DNA of 64,000 nucleotides. It comes from Pontibacter aquaedesilientis (lineage in GTDB: Bacteria; Bacteroidota; Bacteroidia; Cytophagales; Hymenobacteraceae). The notes beneath the pieces are model-generated. The model saw only the letters and a list, made by a program, of their open reading frames with translations. It was not told where the DNA came from and did no database searches. Each line of letters opens with the position of its first letter. Position 1 is the first letter of the stretch. Shown in pieces: positions 46,680 through 55,269 of this stretch. The stretch spans positions 186,001-250,000 of the forward strand of contig NZ_JACXAJ010000004.1 in the NCBI RefSeq assembly GCF_014773225.1, written 5' to 3'. The position numbers and the translations under genes are program-made.

Positions 46680-47834
46680 TCAGAATGCAGGGATAGCGGG
46701 CACAGCCAGATTGACTTGAACTTCTTTTACAGAATCAACAATTTGCTGTAGATTCTCAAATGACAATTCCTGATGGACAGGCAAGGCCAGTACCCCTTCT
46801 CTCAACAATCTGCTTCTTGGGAATTCATCCACAGGAAGAGACGGGTGTGGATTTAACCAAAAGAGAAGCCCCATAACTCCTTTTAAACGTAACCGGGCAA
46901 GGAAGTCTCTCGGTTCGTTTACTTCAATTGGAAACGCAAAGGGACTGGCACCTTCAGGGAGAAATGCAAAGGGAGCAGGGACCATGTCCCCTAAGTGCTT
47001 TAGTAAGAATCTATAATTTTCTCTTCTTCGATCGGCTGTTTTCTCATCTACAATCTTGGGAATCAAAAATTTTGTCATACGGGTAGGTGGTGAGGAAACA
47101 TCCCCGACCTCGAATTCCTTGTGTATTCTTTTGTTGATTCTATTCCAGAACCTGTTTAAATTGGTTTGGATGGGCTTTAGCATGAGATGGAAATATCCCA
47201 ACTCTTTTCTACGTGTTGCCAGCCAGTTTATATGCCTTTTAAAAACACGCCATGATCCTGAATTAGACTGCCCGGTGGGACGAGGAGGAGGAAAATCAGC
47301 GATAACAGCCCCGCCATCTGGAAGACCATATGTCTTATAAAGACAAAACACCCCCATATGTCCAAAAGAACCTACTGGCTTATCATTCAGTGTAGCAAGT
47401 AATGCTTGCGCGGCGTCCTCTATCAGCAGAATACCCCTGTTATCGCACCATTGCCTCCAAAAAGCGGCATCTTGAGGAAAACCTAAGTAATGTATGATAT
47501 ATAAAGCCCGCACGTCCGTGCTCATCAAAGACTGTAGTTCCTCAGGTTCAGGTTCAAGGTTTTGATTGACCTCATAGTATCGAACTTGAAGACCCGCTTG
47601 TAGTAATGCTTCGATTTCAGAGCCATGATGGTATGCAGGGACCAGTACGGTGTCATTGGGATGAAGTCCTAACGCAGCGCATGTGTTCCATATCGCCTGT
47701 CTTGCCAGGGAAAACACTCTGCAATTAGCCTGGTCCAGCGGAAATGGCTTCCAAACTGAGTTGCTTCTGAAGTAGACGTCTAATGGCAAAGTTGGCCAAA
47801 TAAGTAGACTGCGAGCCGGATATAACTTTCTCAT
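46680..47834 (-). CDS. DegT/DnrJ/EryC1/StrS-like PLP aminotransferase
   Basis: The 384-residue fold type I PLP protein resembles sugar aminotransferases. The residue paired with the pyridine nitrogen is Asp140 in LLIEDAAQAL, and the PLP Lys is probably Lys167 in CLYKTYGLPDGGAV, where typical members have S-x-x-K and a GEGG loop. VPAYHHGSEIEALL is the substrate and cofactor region. The altered loop and the extra 30-residue N-terminus suggest a divergent subgroup. An amino sugar or another amine made here could be the acceptor for the acyltransferases next door. It is 98 bp upstream of paralogue 4 on the same strand. Confidence 0.75.
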   Translation of the reverse strand: MRKLYPARSLLIWPTLPLDVYFRSNSVWKPFPLDQANCRVFSLARQAIWNTCAALGLHPNDTVLVPAYHHGSEIEALLQAGLQVRYYEVNQNLEPEPEELQSLMSTDVRALYIIHYLGFPQDAAFWRQWCDNRGILLIEDAAQALLATLNDKPVGSFGHMGVFCLYKTYGLPDGGAVIADFPPPRPTGQSNSGSWRVFKRHINWLATRRKELGYFHLMLKPIQTNLNRFWNRINKRIHKEFEVGDVSSPPTRMTKFLIPKIVDEKTADRRRENYRFLLKHLGDMVPAPFAFLPEGASPFAFPIEVNEPRDFLARLRLKGVMGLLFWLNPHPSLPVDEFPRSRLLREGVLALPVHQELSFENLQQIVDSVKEVQVNLAVPAIPAF

Positions 47835-47865
47835 ATCGTGGTTTAACTAAATTGTTTTCATAGAA

Positions 47866-48849
47866 TCAGTTCATTTGGTGCACTTTATCAGAAGCTCTAT
47901 GCTGGTAAGTAGAAGAAATAATCTTACCTGTGCCGATCATCTTGTGCCACTTTTGAAATTTAAGGATGAGCGGTTGCCAAATACCTACTACACGACAGAT
48001 ATTTTCAGCAAATGAAGCGCCCTCCAAAAACCCAAACCTTGGCAGTTCGTAACTGTGCTTTAATTTTTCCTTGGTTAGATAACAAGGCTTATTGGTGAAG
48101 GCAAGCTTATAGTTAAGCATACCCAGCAATTGGATTTCACGATTTCCATAATCTCCATTAGGGTAAGCAAAGCTTACAACATCATTTTGGATCCATGATT
48201 CGAGTTTATATTTCGATAGGCAAAGTTCATCATAGACTTGGGCGCTATCGCAATTGACAAGTATAGGATGGCTATGCGTGTGGCCGCCGATCGTTACGAA
48301 TTCGGAAGATGCCATACGTTTAACTTGCTCAACCGTAAGAGCCTCCCGCTCTAATAACTTGACTTTCTTAATCGTGTTTATGAGTGCCAGACGGTCGTCG
48401 TTATTGATTTTCTTTAACGATTGCTTAGATGGGAGATCCGGTATGATTTCGTTAGCAACGCTTAAATATGACCACCAGTACGCTCCTTCTTCAACGGGTT
48501 CTGTAGAAACAAAAATCGTTACAGGCACACGATGCGTTTTAGCGACTTCAACTACATTAGTTTCATTGGATTGCCACCCGTCATCAAGAGTGAGCAATAC
48601 CGCGCCTTTGGGTAAAGGCAGGTCATGTTCAATTATCTTTAAAATGTCTTCAATACTCAGAAAAGTAAAGTTGTTTTTTTTCAACCACTTTATACATCTT
48701 TCAAACTCAGCCTTGGAGGGTTTATGAAAGTAAAGGGATAAAATGAAATCTCCATTCAAAGCTTTCATTTTAGCATTACGAACATTGCCCAGGAGTATTA
48801 ATACAGAAGCAATTGCCCATGAGAAGATGTTCCTGACAGACATTTTCAT
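47866..48849 (-). CDS. Polysaccharide deacetylase (NodB-like, carbohydrate esterase 4 type)
   Basis: The 327-residue protein has an N-terminal hydrophobic helix (about 8-21) that may anchor it. The NodB motif 1 is VLLTLDDGW (Asp89-Asp90), where the first Asp is the catalytic base and the second a metal ligand. Motif 2 is GGHTHSHPIL with His190 and His194 as metal ligands. A late FAYPNGDY is motif 3-like. Such enzymes remove N- or O-acetyl groups from polysaccharide chains. It lies 31 bp before the aminotransferase gene and probably shares its transcript. Confidence 0.86.
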   Translation of the reverse strand: MKMSVRNIFSWAIASVLILLGNVRNAKMKALNGDFILSLYFHKPSKAEFERCIKWLKKNNFTFLSIEDILKIIEHDLPLPKGAVLLTLDDGWQSNETNVVEVAKTHRVPVTIFVSTEPVEEGAYWWSYLSVANEIIPDLPSKQSLKKINNDDRLALINTIKKVKLLEREALTVEQVKRMASSEFVTIGGHTHSHPILVNCDSAQVYDELCLSKYKLESWIQNDVVSFAYPNGDYGNREIQLLGMLNYKLAFTNKPCYLTKEKLKHSYELPRFGFLEGASFAENICRVVGIWQPLILKFQKWHKMIGTGKIISSTYQHRASDKVHQMN

Positions 48850-49158
48850 TTGAAAGAGATTTTAGATGGTGAACTAATACCTTTAATTAGATTCACAGTT
48901 TAAAAACTGCTGATCTACGCTTCCTTTAAAAAGAATTTCAAAACTTGGATCTAGAAATTACGCCTATGTAACACCAAATGACTAGCTATATTTTATACCA
49001 AAATTTCGTATATAAGTTATATATATTTGATTAAAAAAGTACACCTTCAATCACCAGGGTTGTCCAATCCATTTAAGCTATTTAGCAGGTATCCGTTTTC
49101 CAGCATCTCATGCTATGAGGCTTAAAAGTTCAGCCTGAAAATGGAATCAACTGTACAT
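48850..49158. other. AT-rich spacer with no recognised element
   Basis: This 309-bp region lies between the deacetylase start and the end of lyase gene A. It contains a very AT-rich stretch near 48990-49040 and no gene or clear hairpin. Confidence 0.5.
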
Positions 49159-49926
49159 TTATTTAAAAAAGGAAACACCATTTCTGCTCACCCGGATGTT
49201 ATCGTAGAAAAGCACGCGCTTGTCTGTGGTCGTCTTCTCACTTGCCCAACGCGACTTGTAAACGCCCATCTTCCACTTCGGCAGCGGTCCGTCGTACATG
49301 TTGCCGCCTTTGCGCGAGACGATCTTCTTGCCGTTGACCCATACCTCGGTCAGTCCGTCCGAACCGTAGGAGTGCACCATGTGCACCACCACACTCTGCC
49401 ACTGGTCCTTCACCACTGGCCCCAGGTCGATCTTCTCACGGGTGTCGGCGTTGTTACCCACGCGCAGCTGCAGGCGGCCGCCCTTGGTGCGCAGCGCCGC
49501 GGACGGTGTGCCCATCCCGCTCTGGTACCATTGGTTGATCACCTCGTCGTTGTCCTCGTCCACGTAGTCCTTGGCCGGGAAGTAGGCCTCGAAGGCGTAC
49601 CACATTTCTTTTTGCGTCTCGTCCTTGATCACCGTGACCTCGGCTCGGCGGCTGCCCTTCACGTCCGGGTCGTTCTGGCGCAGCTCGAAGCGGGAGGTCT
49701 TGCCTCCGCCGCCCGGGCGGTCCACCACCGTCAGTGAGTGGGAGGCTCCCACCTCAATGCCGTGGAAGGAGTCCAGGGGATTGCCGCCCTCAAAGCTCTG
49801 GTTGAAAAGCAGACTGGCCGGCAAATAGAATCTAATCGCCTGTTGCTCAATTTCTTTATGAAAGTATACAACTACTACAATTCCTATTAATACGCTTGTT
49901 AATATACTACCTGCACTATACTTCAT
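49159..49926 (-). CDS. Polysaccharide lyase A (heparin lyase I-like fold), membrane-anchored
   Basis: This 255-residue protein has an N-terminal transmembrane helix (SVLIGIVVVVYF, about residues 11-22) in place of the lipoprotein signal of its two paralogues. The rest is a jelly-roll polysaccharide lyase domain of the heparin lyase I-like type (Polysacc_lyase): SRFELRQNDPD, WYAFEAYFPAKDY, INQWYQSG, WQSVVVHMVHSYG and KWKMGVYKS. Such enzymes cleave uronic-acid polymers by beta-elimination. It has no tail domain. The coding region is a mosaic: 104 bp match lyase C exactly and the next 350 bp match lyase B exactly. Confidence 0.8.
   Translation of the reverse strand: MKYSAGSILTSVLIGIVVVVYFHKEIEQQAIRFYLPASLLFNQSFEGGNPLDSFHGIEVGASHSLTVVDRPGGGGKTSRFELRQNDPDVKGSRRAEVTVIKDETQKEMWYAFEAYFPAKDYVDEDNDEVINQWYQSGMGTPSAALRTKGGRLQLRVGNNADTREKIDLGPVVKDQWQSVVVHMVHSYGSDGLTEVWVNGKKIVSRKGGNMYDGPLPKWKMGVYKSRWASEKTTTDKRVLFYDNIRVSRNGVSFFK
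49214..49317 (-). repeat. Segment of lyase A identical to lyase C
   Basis: These 104 bases match lyase C (offset 4,257) without mismatch, including 49214-49270 where lyase B is clearly different. The tract overlaps the start of the lyase B-identical tract. Confidence 0.85.
49271..49620 (-). repeat. 350-bp segment identical between lyases A and B
   Basis: All 350 bases equal 50592-50941 (offset 1,321), read row by row. Lyase C differs from both in this stretch from 49318 onward. Confidence 0.9.
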
Positions 49927-50302
49927 TTATTTAGAAATAGATAATAGTCTACATTCAAAATGCAACCTGAATACTGCTGTGAACAAAAGATTTCAAACTA
50001 AGTGATACATATATGTCTACTTAATTAGAATAACATAGTTTAATTATAGCAATATTATTTTACCTTATACCTATAATAATGAGTTAACCCTACTAATTAA
50101 TTAGTGCCTCCCTTACCTTATCTGTTTTGATTACATTTTATGAGCTCTTAGATAATGAATTTGAATTGGTCTTTAAAGTATGTAAAAGCAAAGAGCGGTA
50201 AAGGAAAATTCCTTTACCGCTCTATTTGTCTAACAGGCTTGATTAAGCTTTAAGAATTATAACCTATTACGATTCTTTGCCTTCTTCATACCTAACATAT
50301 GC
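49927..50302. other. Spacer between lyase genes A and B
   Basis: This 376-bp AT-rich stretch has the promoter region of lyase A, one TATACCT motif near 50067 and the terminator of lyase B. No gene is seen. Confidence 0.5.
50192..50223 (-). terminator. Terminator after lyase B
   Basis: AGAGCGGTAAAGG at 50192-50204 pairs with CCTTTACCGCTCT at 50211-50223 (13 bp, 6-nt loop). On the minus strand it is followed by TTTGCTTTTA. Confidence 0.8.
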
Positions 50303-51268
50303 CTATCCTTTTTTATTCTGCCCCTTATTGTTAGGAGCTTTTTTGTTGGAATTCGGCGCTTCAGTAGCTGGTGGCGTCGTAGTAGTAGGCTCCTCAGTGG
50401 TAGGAGTCGTTGTTGTAGGAGGAGTCGTTGTAGTAGGCACCTCTGTGGTTGGAGTCGTGGTAGTGGTTCCAGAGGCGAGCATATCGGCTAAAGTAGCACC
50501 GACTTTGCCTACCCGGATATTATCGAAGAAGAGCACACGTCTATCAGTTGTGGTTGTCTGGCTAGCCCATGCGGACTTGTAAACACCCATTTTCCACTTC
50601 GGCAGCGGTCCGTCGTACATGTTGCCGCCTTTGCGCGAGACGATCTTCTTGCCGTTGACCCATACCTCGGTCAGTCCGTCCGAACCGTAGGAGTGCACCA
50701 TGTGCACCACCACACTCTGCCACTGGTCCTTCACCACTGGCCCCAGGTCGATCTTCTCACGGGTGTCGGCGTTGTTACCCACGCGCAGCTGCAGGCGGCC
50801 GCCCTTGGTGCGCAGCGCCGCGGACGGTGTGCCCATCCCGCTCTGGTACCATTGGTTGATCACCTCGTCGTTGTCCTCGTCCACGTAGTCCTTGGCCGGG
50901 AAGTAGGCCTCGAAGGCGTACCACATTTCTTTTTGCGTCTCATCCTTGATCACCGTGAATTCAGCGCGGCGGCTGCCCTTCACGTCCGGGTCGTTCTGGC
51001 GCAGCTCGAAGCGGGAGGTCTTGCCGCCGCCACCCGGGCGGTCCACCACCGTCAGTGAGTGGGAGGCTCCCACCTCAATGCCGTGGAAGGAGTCCAGGGG
51101 ATTGCTGCCCTCAAAGCCCTGGTTGAAAAGCAGGCTGGCAGAGGTAGCAAGCGATGAGGCCGAGGCACTCATATCGGGAGAAATCTCCTCCATGTCTTTT
51201 TTGTCGCATGAGAAGGCTAGGGCACCTACCAGAACAGGCGCTAAAATATAACGAAGTCTAAAGTTCAT
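50303..51268 (-). CDS. Polysaccharide lyase B, surface lipoprotein with Thr/Pro-rich tail
   Basis: The 321-residue paralogue of lyase A begins with a lipoprotein signal ending LAFSC and the acidic CDKKDMEEI, which resembles the Lys-Asp/Glu signals for surface export in Bacteroidota. The lyase domain (about residues 45-255) has the same motifs as lyase A. The last 65 residues are Thr/Pro/Glu repeats (TTTTPTTEVPTTTTPPT) and a basic end (NSNKKAPNNKG), likely an extended spacer or wall-binding stalk. The 5' flank resembles that of lyase C, so B and C arose by duplication of a gene with its promoter. Confidence 0.82.
   Translation of the reverse strand: MNFRLRYILAPVLVGALAFSCDKKDMEEISPDMSASASSLATSASLLFNQGFEGSNPLDSFHGIEVGASHSLTVVDRPGGGGKTSRFELRQNDPDVKGSRRAEFTVIKDETQKEMWYAFEAYFPAKDYVDEDNDEVINQWYQSGMGTPSAALRTKGGRLQLRVGNNADTREKIDLGPVVKDQWQSVVVHMVHSYGSDGLTEVWVNGKKIVSRKGGNMYDGPLPKWKMGVYKSAWASQTTTTDRRVLFFDNIRVGKVGATLADMLASGTTTTTPTTEVPTTTTPPTTTTPTTEEPTTTTPPATEAPNSNKKAPNNKGQNKKG
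50592..50941 (-). repeat. 350-bp segment identical between lyases B and A
   Basis: This is the direct-repeat partner of 49271-49620. Recombination between the two would delete or duplicate 1,321 bp and fuse the genes in frame. Confidence 0.9.
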
Positions 51269-52548
51269 CTTGTTTTGGCTAAAGTTGAAATCTTAATTTT
51301 AATATTGTACTAATACAGTAATGTTACTTTATTTTTATTTATAAACTCGCTTCCCAACACAAGGAATCAACTGTTCATAAATATAACTTTTGATAAATAA
51401 ACACTTCTAAAAATTTAATCAAATACGTTCAGTTTATAATTGATAATCAATGTTTAATATCATTTTAATAAATCATCAAAACCATGCTAATTATTGAACA
51501 TTTTATTAAAACATCCTACACAAAGGTAACGGACTAAAATCTTAAAATAAAAATCGAGATAGTGAAAAAATAACAAATGAAACAAATTTCATAGTTTTCA
51601 TAATTTAAATCATATAAAAACACATAAATAACTGAAACAAAGGCAGATAGCTGGCGTAATTAAGCATTTTCAAAATTGCACATTTATAATTTAAAATAAT
51701 AAATAAACCATTACTACAATTCGACACTTACGCTTAATAAAATCATAGACCGCACCATTTTTACAGGTAGCTTGATTCATTTGATTTTATTTAAACAGAA
51801 AAGCACTGCTTCAAAAGTGTTGATACACCAATTGCCAAAAGTAGCATTGCACTTTGTTCAAGCTAATTGAACCCCTGAGCGTAGTCAAGTTTTAGATTTT
51901 CTGGCAATCCATAATGGATCTATCAAATCAGTTTTATATAGCCAGTAGAATCTATCCAAATGTGCAAAGTGCTTAAAAGAGTATTATCCCTGTGGTCATT
52001 TAGGAAGAATATTTGGCAGATTTATCTCGTCATTTGGAAGTACCCCACCATTTTTACATCAGGAGGAAGTTGATAGCTACTGCAGCCCAGCCAATAAGTT
52101 GAGCATGATAATAAACAGACATGTACGGTAGTTAAGTAGTTTTTAATTCAGGTATACATCTTAACTTATTATTAAAAACTAGGTGTGCTACATTAGTCAG
52201 ATCATGAATAATAGAATGTGCGTATTCGGCAACTACCTAAAGGAATAAATACGGCTTTCACAGATCCGCTCTTCAAATTGACCTAAAACCTCCTTTTACA
52301 TACAGGAAGGCATTTTAACTGTACCCTGTGGCAAAGCTATACCTTGTCTTTAGCCGATCAGTCGATTCAACAGCATGGTATACGCCCTGTGTTAGCGTAG
52401 ATATGTATTGAAACTGGATTTAGCTGTTGAGCCACCGAACATTTAGTGTAAAGGGCAAAAAAAAGGCAGCTAAATAAATTAGCTGCCTTTTATAAGTTTG
52501 AGAACTCATGCTGGTAAGGTCATTAGTTTACCTGCTTTTATCTCTCAG
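51269..52548. other. 1.28-kb intergenic region between lyases B and C
   Basis: The part next to lyase B (51269-51560) is AT-rich and similar to the 5' flank of lyase C, sharing TTTTGGCTAAAGTTGAAA next to the start and an AATTATTGAACATTTTAT-like stretch further up. The rest, 51560-52450, has no frame I can support and may be gene debris. Two AGGTATA/TATACCT motifs lie at 52150 and 52338. It ends with the lyase C terminator. Confidence 0.55.
52461..52491 (-). terminator. Terminator after lyase C
   Basis: AAAAGGCAGCTA at 52461-52472 pairs with TAGCTGCCTTTT at 52480-52491 (12 bp, 7-nt loop). On the minus strand a run of T follows. Confidence 0.8.
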
Positions 52549-54204
52549 TTATTTAGTGATCGTAAAGTTGATTTTGTTAGTAGGGCCTGAAGCGGCGCCT
52601 GGGTCGCTCTTGGTGCCTTTGTGCGGCGTGCCTACCAGCGTATAGTTACCCAGAGCAAACGTCCAGCTGCTGTAGTCGCCCTGACGGTCTCCGAACAGTG
52701 CGTAAGGAAGCTCGTCGTCTACTCTCACCTTCTGACCAGCACCGCTCAGCTCAAGCTGCACGTTGCCTACCGTGGCAGGGAAAGTGTTAACTCGCACGTT
52801 GAATTTCTTGGCACCCAGGGCGCTAAGGCTCAACACATCACCGTTCTTAATCTCTCTGATATCTTTGTTAGTCTCAGAGTTCACCAAGGTATAGCTTACG
52901 ATTCTATCACCACTAATTGCAACATTTCCACCACCTTTCACAACAGAAAAGTTGATTTTGTTAGTAGGGCCTGAAGCGGCGCCTGGGTCGCTCTTGGTGC
53001 CTTTGTGCGGCGTGCCTACCAGCGTATAGTTACCCAGAGCAAACGTCCAGCTGCTGTAGTCACCCTGACGGTCTCCGAACAGTGCGTAAGGAAGCTCGTC
53101 GTCTACTCTCACCTTCTGACCAGCACCGCTCAGTTCAAGCTGCACGTTGCCCACCGTGGCAGGGAAAGTGTTAACTCGCACGTTGAACGTCTTAGCATCC
53201 AGAGTACTTAAGTCCAACACATCACCATCTTTGATCTCTCTGATATCTTTGTTAGTCTCAGAGTTCACCAAGGTATAGCTTATGATTTTGTCAGTACCTA
53301 CAGTTCCAGTTGTTGGCTCCTGAGTGCCTGTAGTTGGCTCTGGAGTGCCTATAGTTGGCTCCTGAGTTGAAGGTGTCTGCGTAGCTGGAGGTGTTACCGT
53401 GGCAGTAGAAGGCATCATGTCAGCTAGCGTAGCGCCGGCCTTGCCCACACGGATGTTATCGTAGAAAAGTACGCGCTTGTCTGTGGTCGTCTTCTCACTT
53501 GCCCAACGCGACTTGTAAACGCCCATCTTCCACTTCGGCAGCGGTCCGTCGTACATGTTGCCGCCTTTGCGCGAAACGATCTTCTTGCCATTAATCCACA
53601 CCTCGGTCAGACCGTCTGATCCGTAGGAGTGCACCATGTGCACCACCACACTCTGCCACTGGTCTTTTACCACTGGTCCCAAGTCGATCTTCTCGCGGTT
53701 ACTGGAGTTGTTGCCCACGCGGAGTTCAAGGCGGCCACCTAAGGTGCGCAGTGCCGCGGACGGTGTGCCCATCCCGCTCTGGTACCACTGGTTGATTACC
53801 TCGTCGTTAGCCTCGTCCACGTAGTCCTTGGCCGGGAAGTAGGCCTCGAAGGCGTACCACATTTCTTTTTGCGTCTCGTCCTTGATCACCGTGAATTCAG
53901 CGCGGCGGCTGCCCTTCACGTCCGGGTCGTTCTGGCGCAGCTCGAAGCGGGAGGTCTTGCCGCCGCCGCCCGGGCGATCCACCACCGTCAGTGAATGGGA
54001 GGCTCCCACCTCAATGCCGTGGAAAGAGTCCAGGGGATTGCTGCCCTCAAAGCCCTGGTTGAAAAGCAGGCTGGCAGAGGTGGCCAGTGAAGAGGCCGAG
54101 GCACTCATGTCAGTTGAAATCTCCTCCATGTCTTTTTTGTCGCATGAGAAGGCTAGGGCACCTACCAAAGCAGGCGCTAAAATATAACGAAGTCTAAAGT
54201 TCAT
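52549..54204 (-). CDS. Polysaccharide lyase C, surface lipoprotein with two tandem 128-residue repeats
   Basis: The 551-residue lipoprotein has the same signal (LAFSC) and lyase domain as lyase B, then a short Thr/Pro/Glu linker with repeated QEPTTGT units, then two tandem copies of an immunoglobulin-like region. Each copy begins SYTLVNSETNKDIREIK and continues NVRVNTFPATVGNVQLELSG, DELPYALFGDRQGDYSSW and GNYTLVGTPHKG. Similar regions occur in secreted Bacteroidota proteins beside other carbohydrate-active domains, where they probably bind glycans or act as spacers. No T9SS signal is present, in line with lipoprotein export. Confidence 0.83.
   Translation of the reverse strand: MNFRLRYILAPALVGALAFSCDKKDMEEISTDMSASASSLATSASLLFNQGFEGSNPLDSFHGIEVGASHSLTVVDRPGGGGKTSRFELRQNDPDVKGSRRAEFTVIKDETQKEMWYAFEAYFPAKDYVDEANDEVINQWYQSGMGTPSAALRTLGGRLELRVGNNSSNREKIDLGPVVKDQWQSVVVHMVHSYGSDGLTEVWINGKKIVSRKGGNMYDGPLPKWKMGVYKSRWASEKTTTDKRVLFYDNIRVGKAGATLADMMPSTATVTPPATQTPSTQEPTIGTPEPTTGTQEPTTGTVGTDKIISYTLVNSETNKDIREIKDGDVLDLSTLDAKTFNVRVNTFPATVGNVQLELSGAGQKVRVDDELPYALFGDRQGDYSSWTFALGNYTLVGTPHKGTKSDPGAASGPTNKINFSVVKGGGNVAISGDRIVSYTLVNSETNKDIREIKNGDVLSLSALGAKKFNVRVNTFPATVGNVQLELSGAGQKVRVDDELPYALFGDRQGDYSSWTFALGNYTLVGTPHKGTKSDPGAASGPTNKINFTITK
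52567..53297 (-). repeat. Tandem 384-bp in-frame duplication in lyase C
   Basis: The unit starting at 52567 is repeated at 52951 (offset 384 bp, 128 codons). About 350 bp of each unit are nearly identical, and only the Gly-rich join and a few codons differ, which indicates recent duplication or ongoing homogenisation. Confidence 0.9.
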
Positions 54205-55269
54205 CTTGTTTTGGCTAAAGTTGAAAATTTAATTTGGCTAAAGTTGAAAATTAATCTGTTTTTAATTGTACTTAAACGGTATTATATATTTTGTTATATG
54301 TTTCTCCCTCCTTGAAGAGAGCTTATAAAAATAATTGCTTTAAAATATAACTTTTAATTAATGATACCCCCTAAAAGTATAATCATATAACCCTCCTTTC
54401 TAATTAATAATCAATACTTAATGACATTTAAATAAGCAGCACAACAACTAAATAATTATTGGACATTTTATCTAAATCCCTTTTGCAAATGTAATGGAGA
54501 TTATCCCAAAAATAAAAATAGAGAAGACCTAAAACGGCCATAAAATCAATAATTCCTGATTTAAAATAGGATAAGTGCAAATTAAACTAGAGTAATGGTG
54601 TAACTCCAAACAGTTTACGCCGTTGATTGGCTAATTTAAAAATTGTACCCTATAAGCTGCATAATTTTAAATGCCTTTAATTTCTATCACTGAAATTAAA
54701 ATACAAACCCTTGATAAATAATTCTATGCAGGAATAATAACGCTACTATTTATCCTAATAAGCAATTGAGAATATAGTATTTCGCCATCATAAACAGAGT
54801 TAAAAGATGCTTTGAAACAAGGAATTGTACTTAGCTTGTATCGTGATGAATATAAAGATAACTCTACCCGATTTTATTTTCCATGACGCTTGAAATCTCC
54901 TATCAGTCAATCATTTATACTCCAAGGCATATTTTTATTCATCAAAACATAATCATTATTTATTGACTTGATTAAAATCTATAGAATGAAATTATCCTGT
55001 TGAGTATATGCAAAGCAGAAGATCATATGCTGATCAGGCCAAAACATTAACATTCAAAAAGTACCCATCTACAAAGTAAAATAAATATCTTACCATTTTT
55101 TATAACTTTTAGACAACATACCCCCTCTAAAACCATATATACCTGCAGAAAAGTGTCTCAAAAATTTATATAGGAAATTTTATATGAAGATGATACGCTG
55201 ACACTGCAATCATTGGAAGTAATTTAAATTATATTGAACCCTCTCACATATTAACCCCCTAAGCTCCAT
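54205..55269. other. Long AT-rich divergent region between lyase C and the first propeller gene
   Basis: This 1.06-kb spacer has the 5' flank of lyase C (similar to that of lyase B up to about 54500), then featureless AT-rich DNA up to the T9SS protein gene. One TATACCT motif lies at 55140. I see no gene. Confidence 0.5.
54211..54255. repeat. 22-23-bp direct repeat in the lyase C leader
   Basis: TTGGCTAAAGTTGAAAATT occurs at 54211 and again at 54234, while lyase B has one copy at the same distance from its start. It is a small duplication in the transcribed leader or promoter. Confidence 0.85.

Noticed and set aside
51900..52150. Possible transposase or other gene remnant in the spacer between lyases B and C
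   Set aside because: Short minus-strand translations near 52030-52130 look vaguely protein-like but match nothing I can name and are broken by stops.
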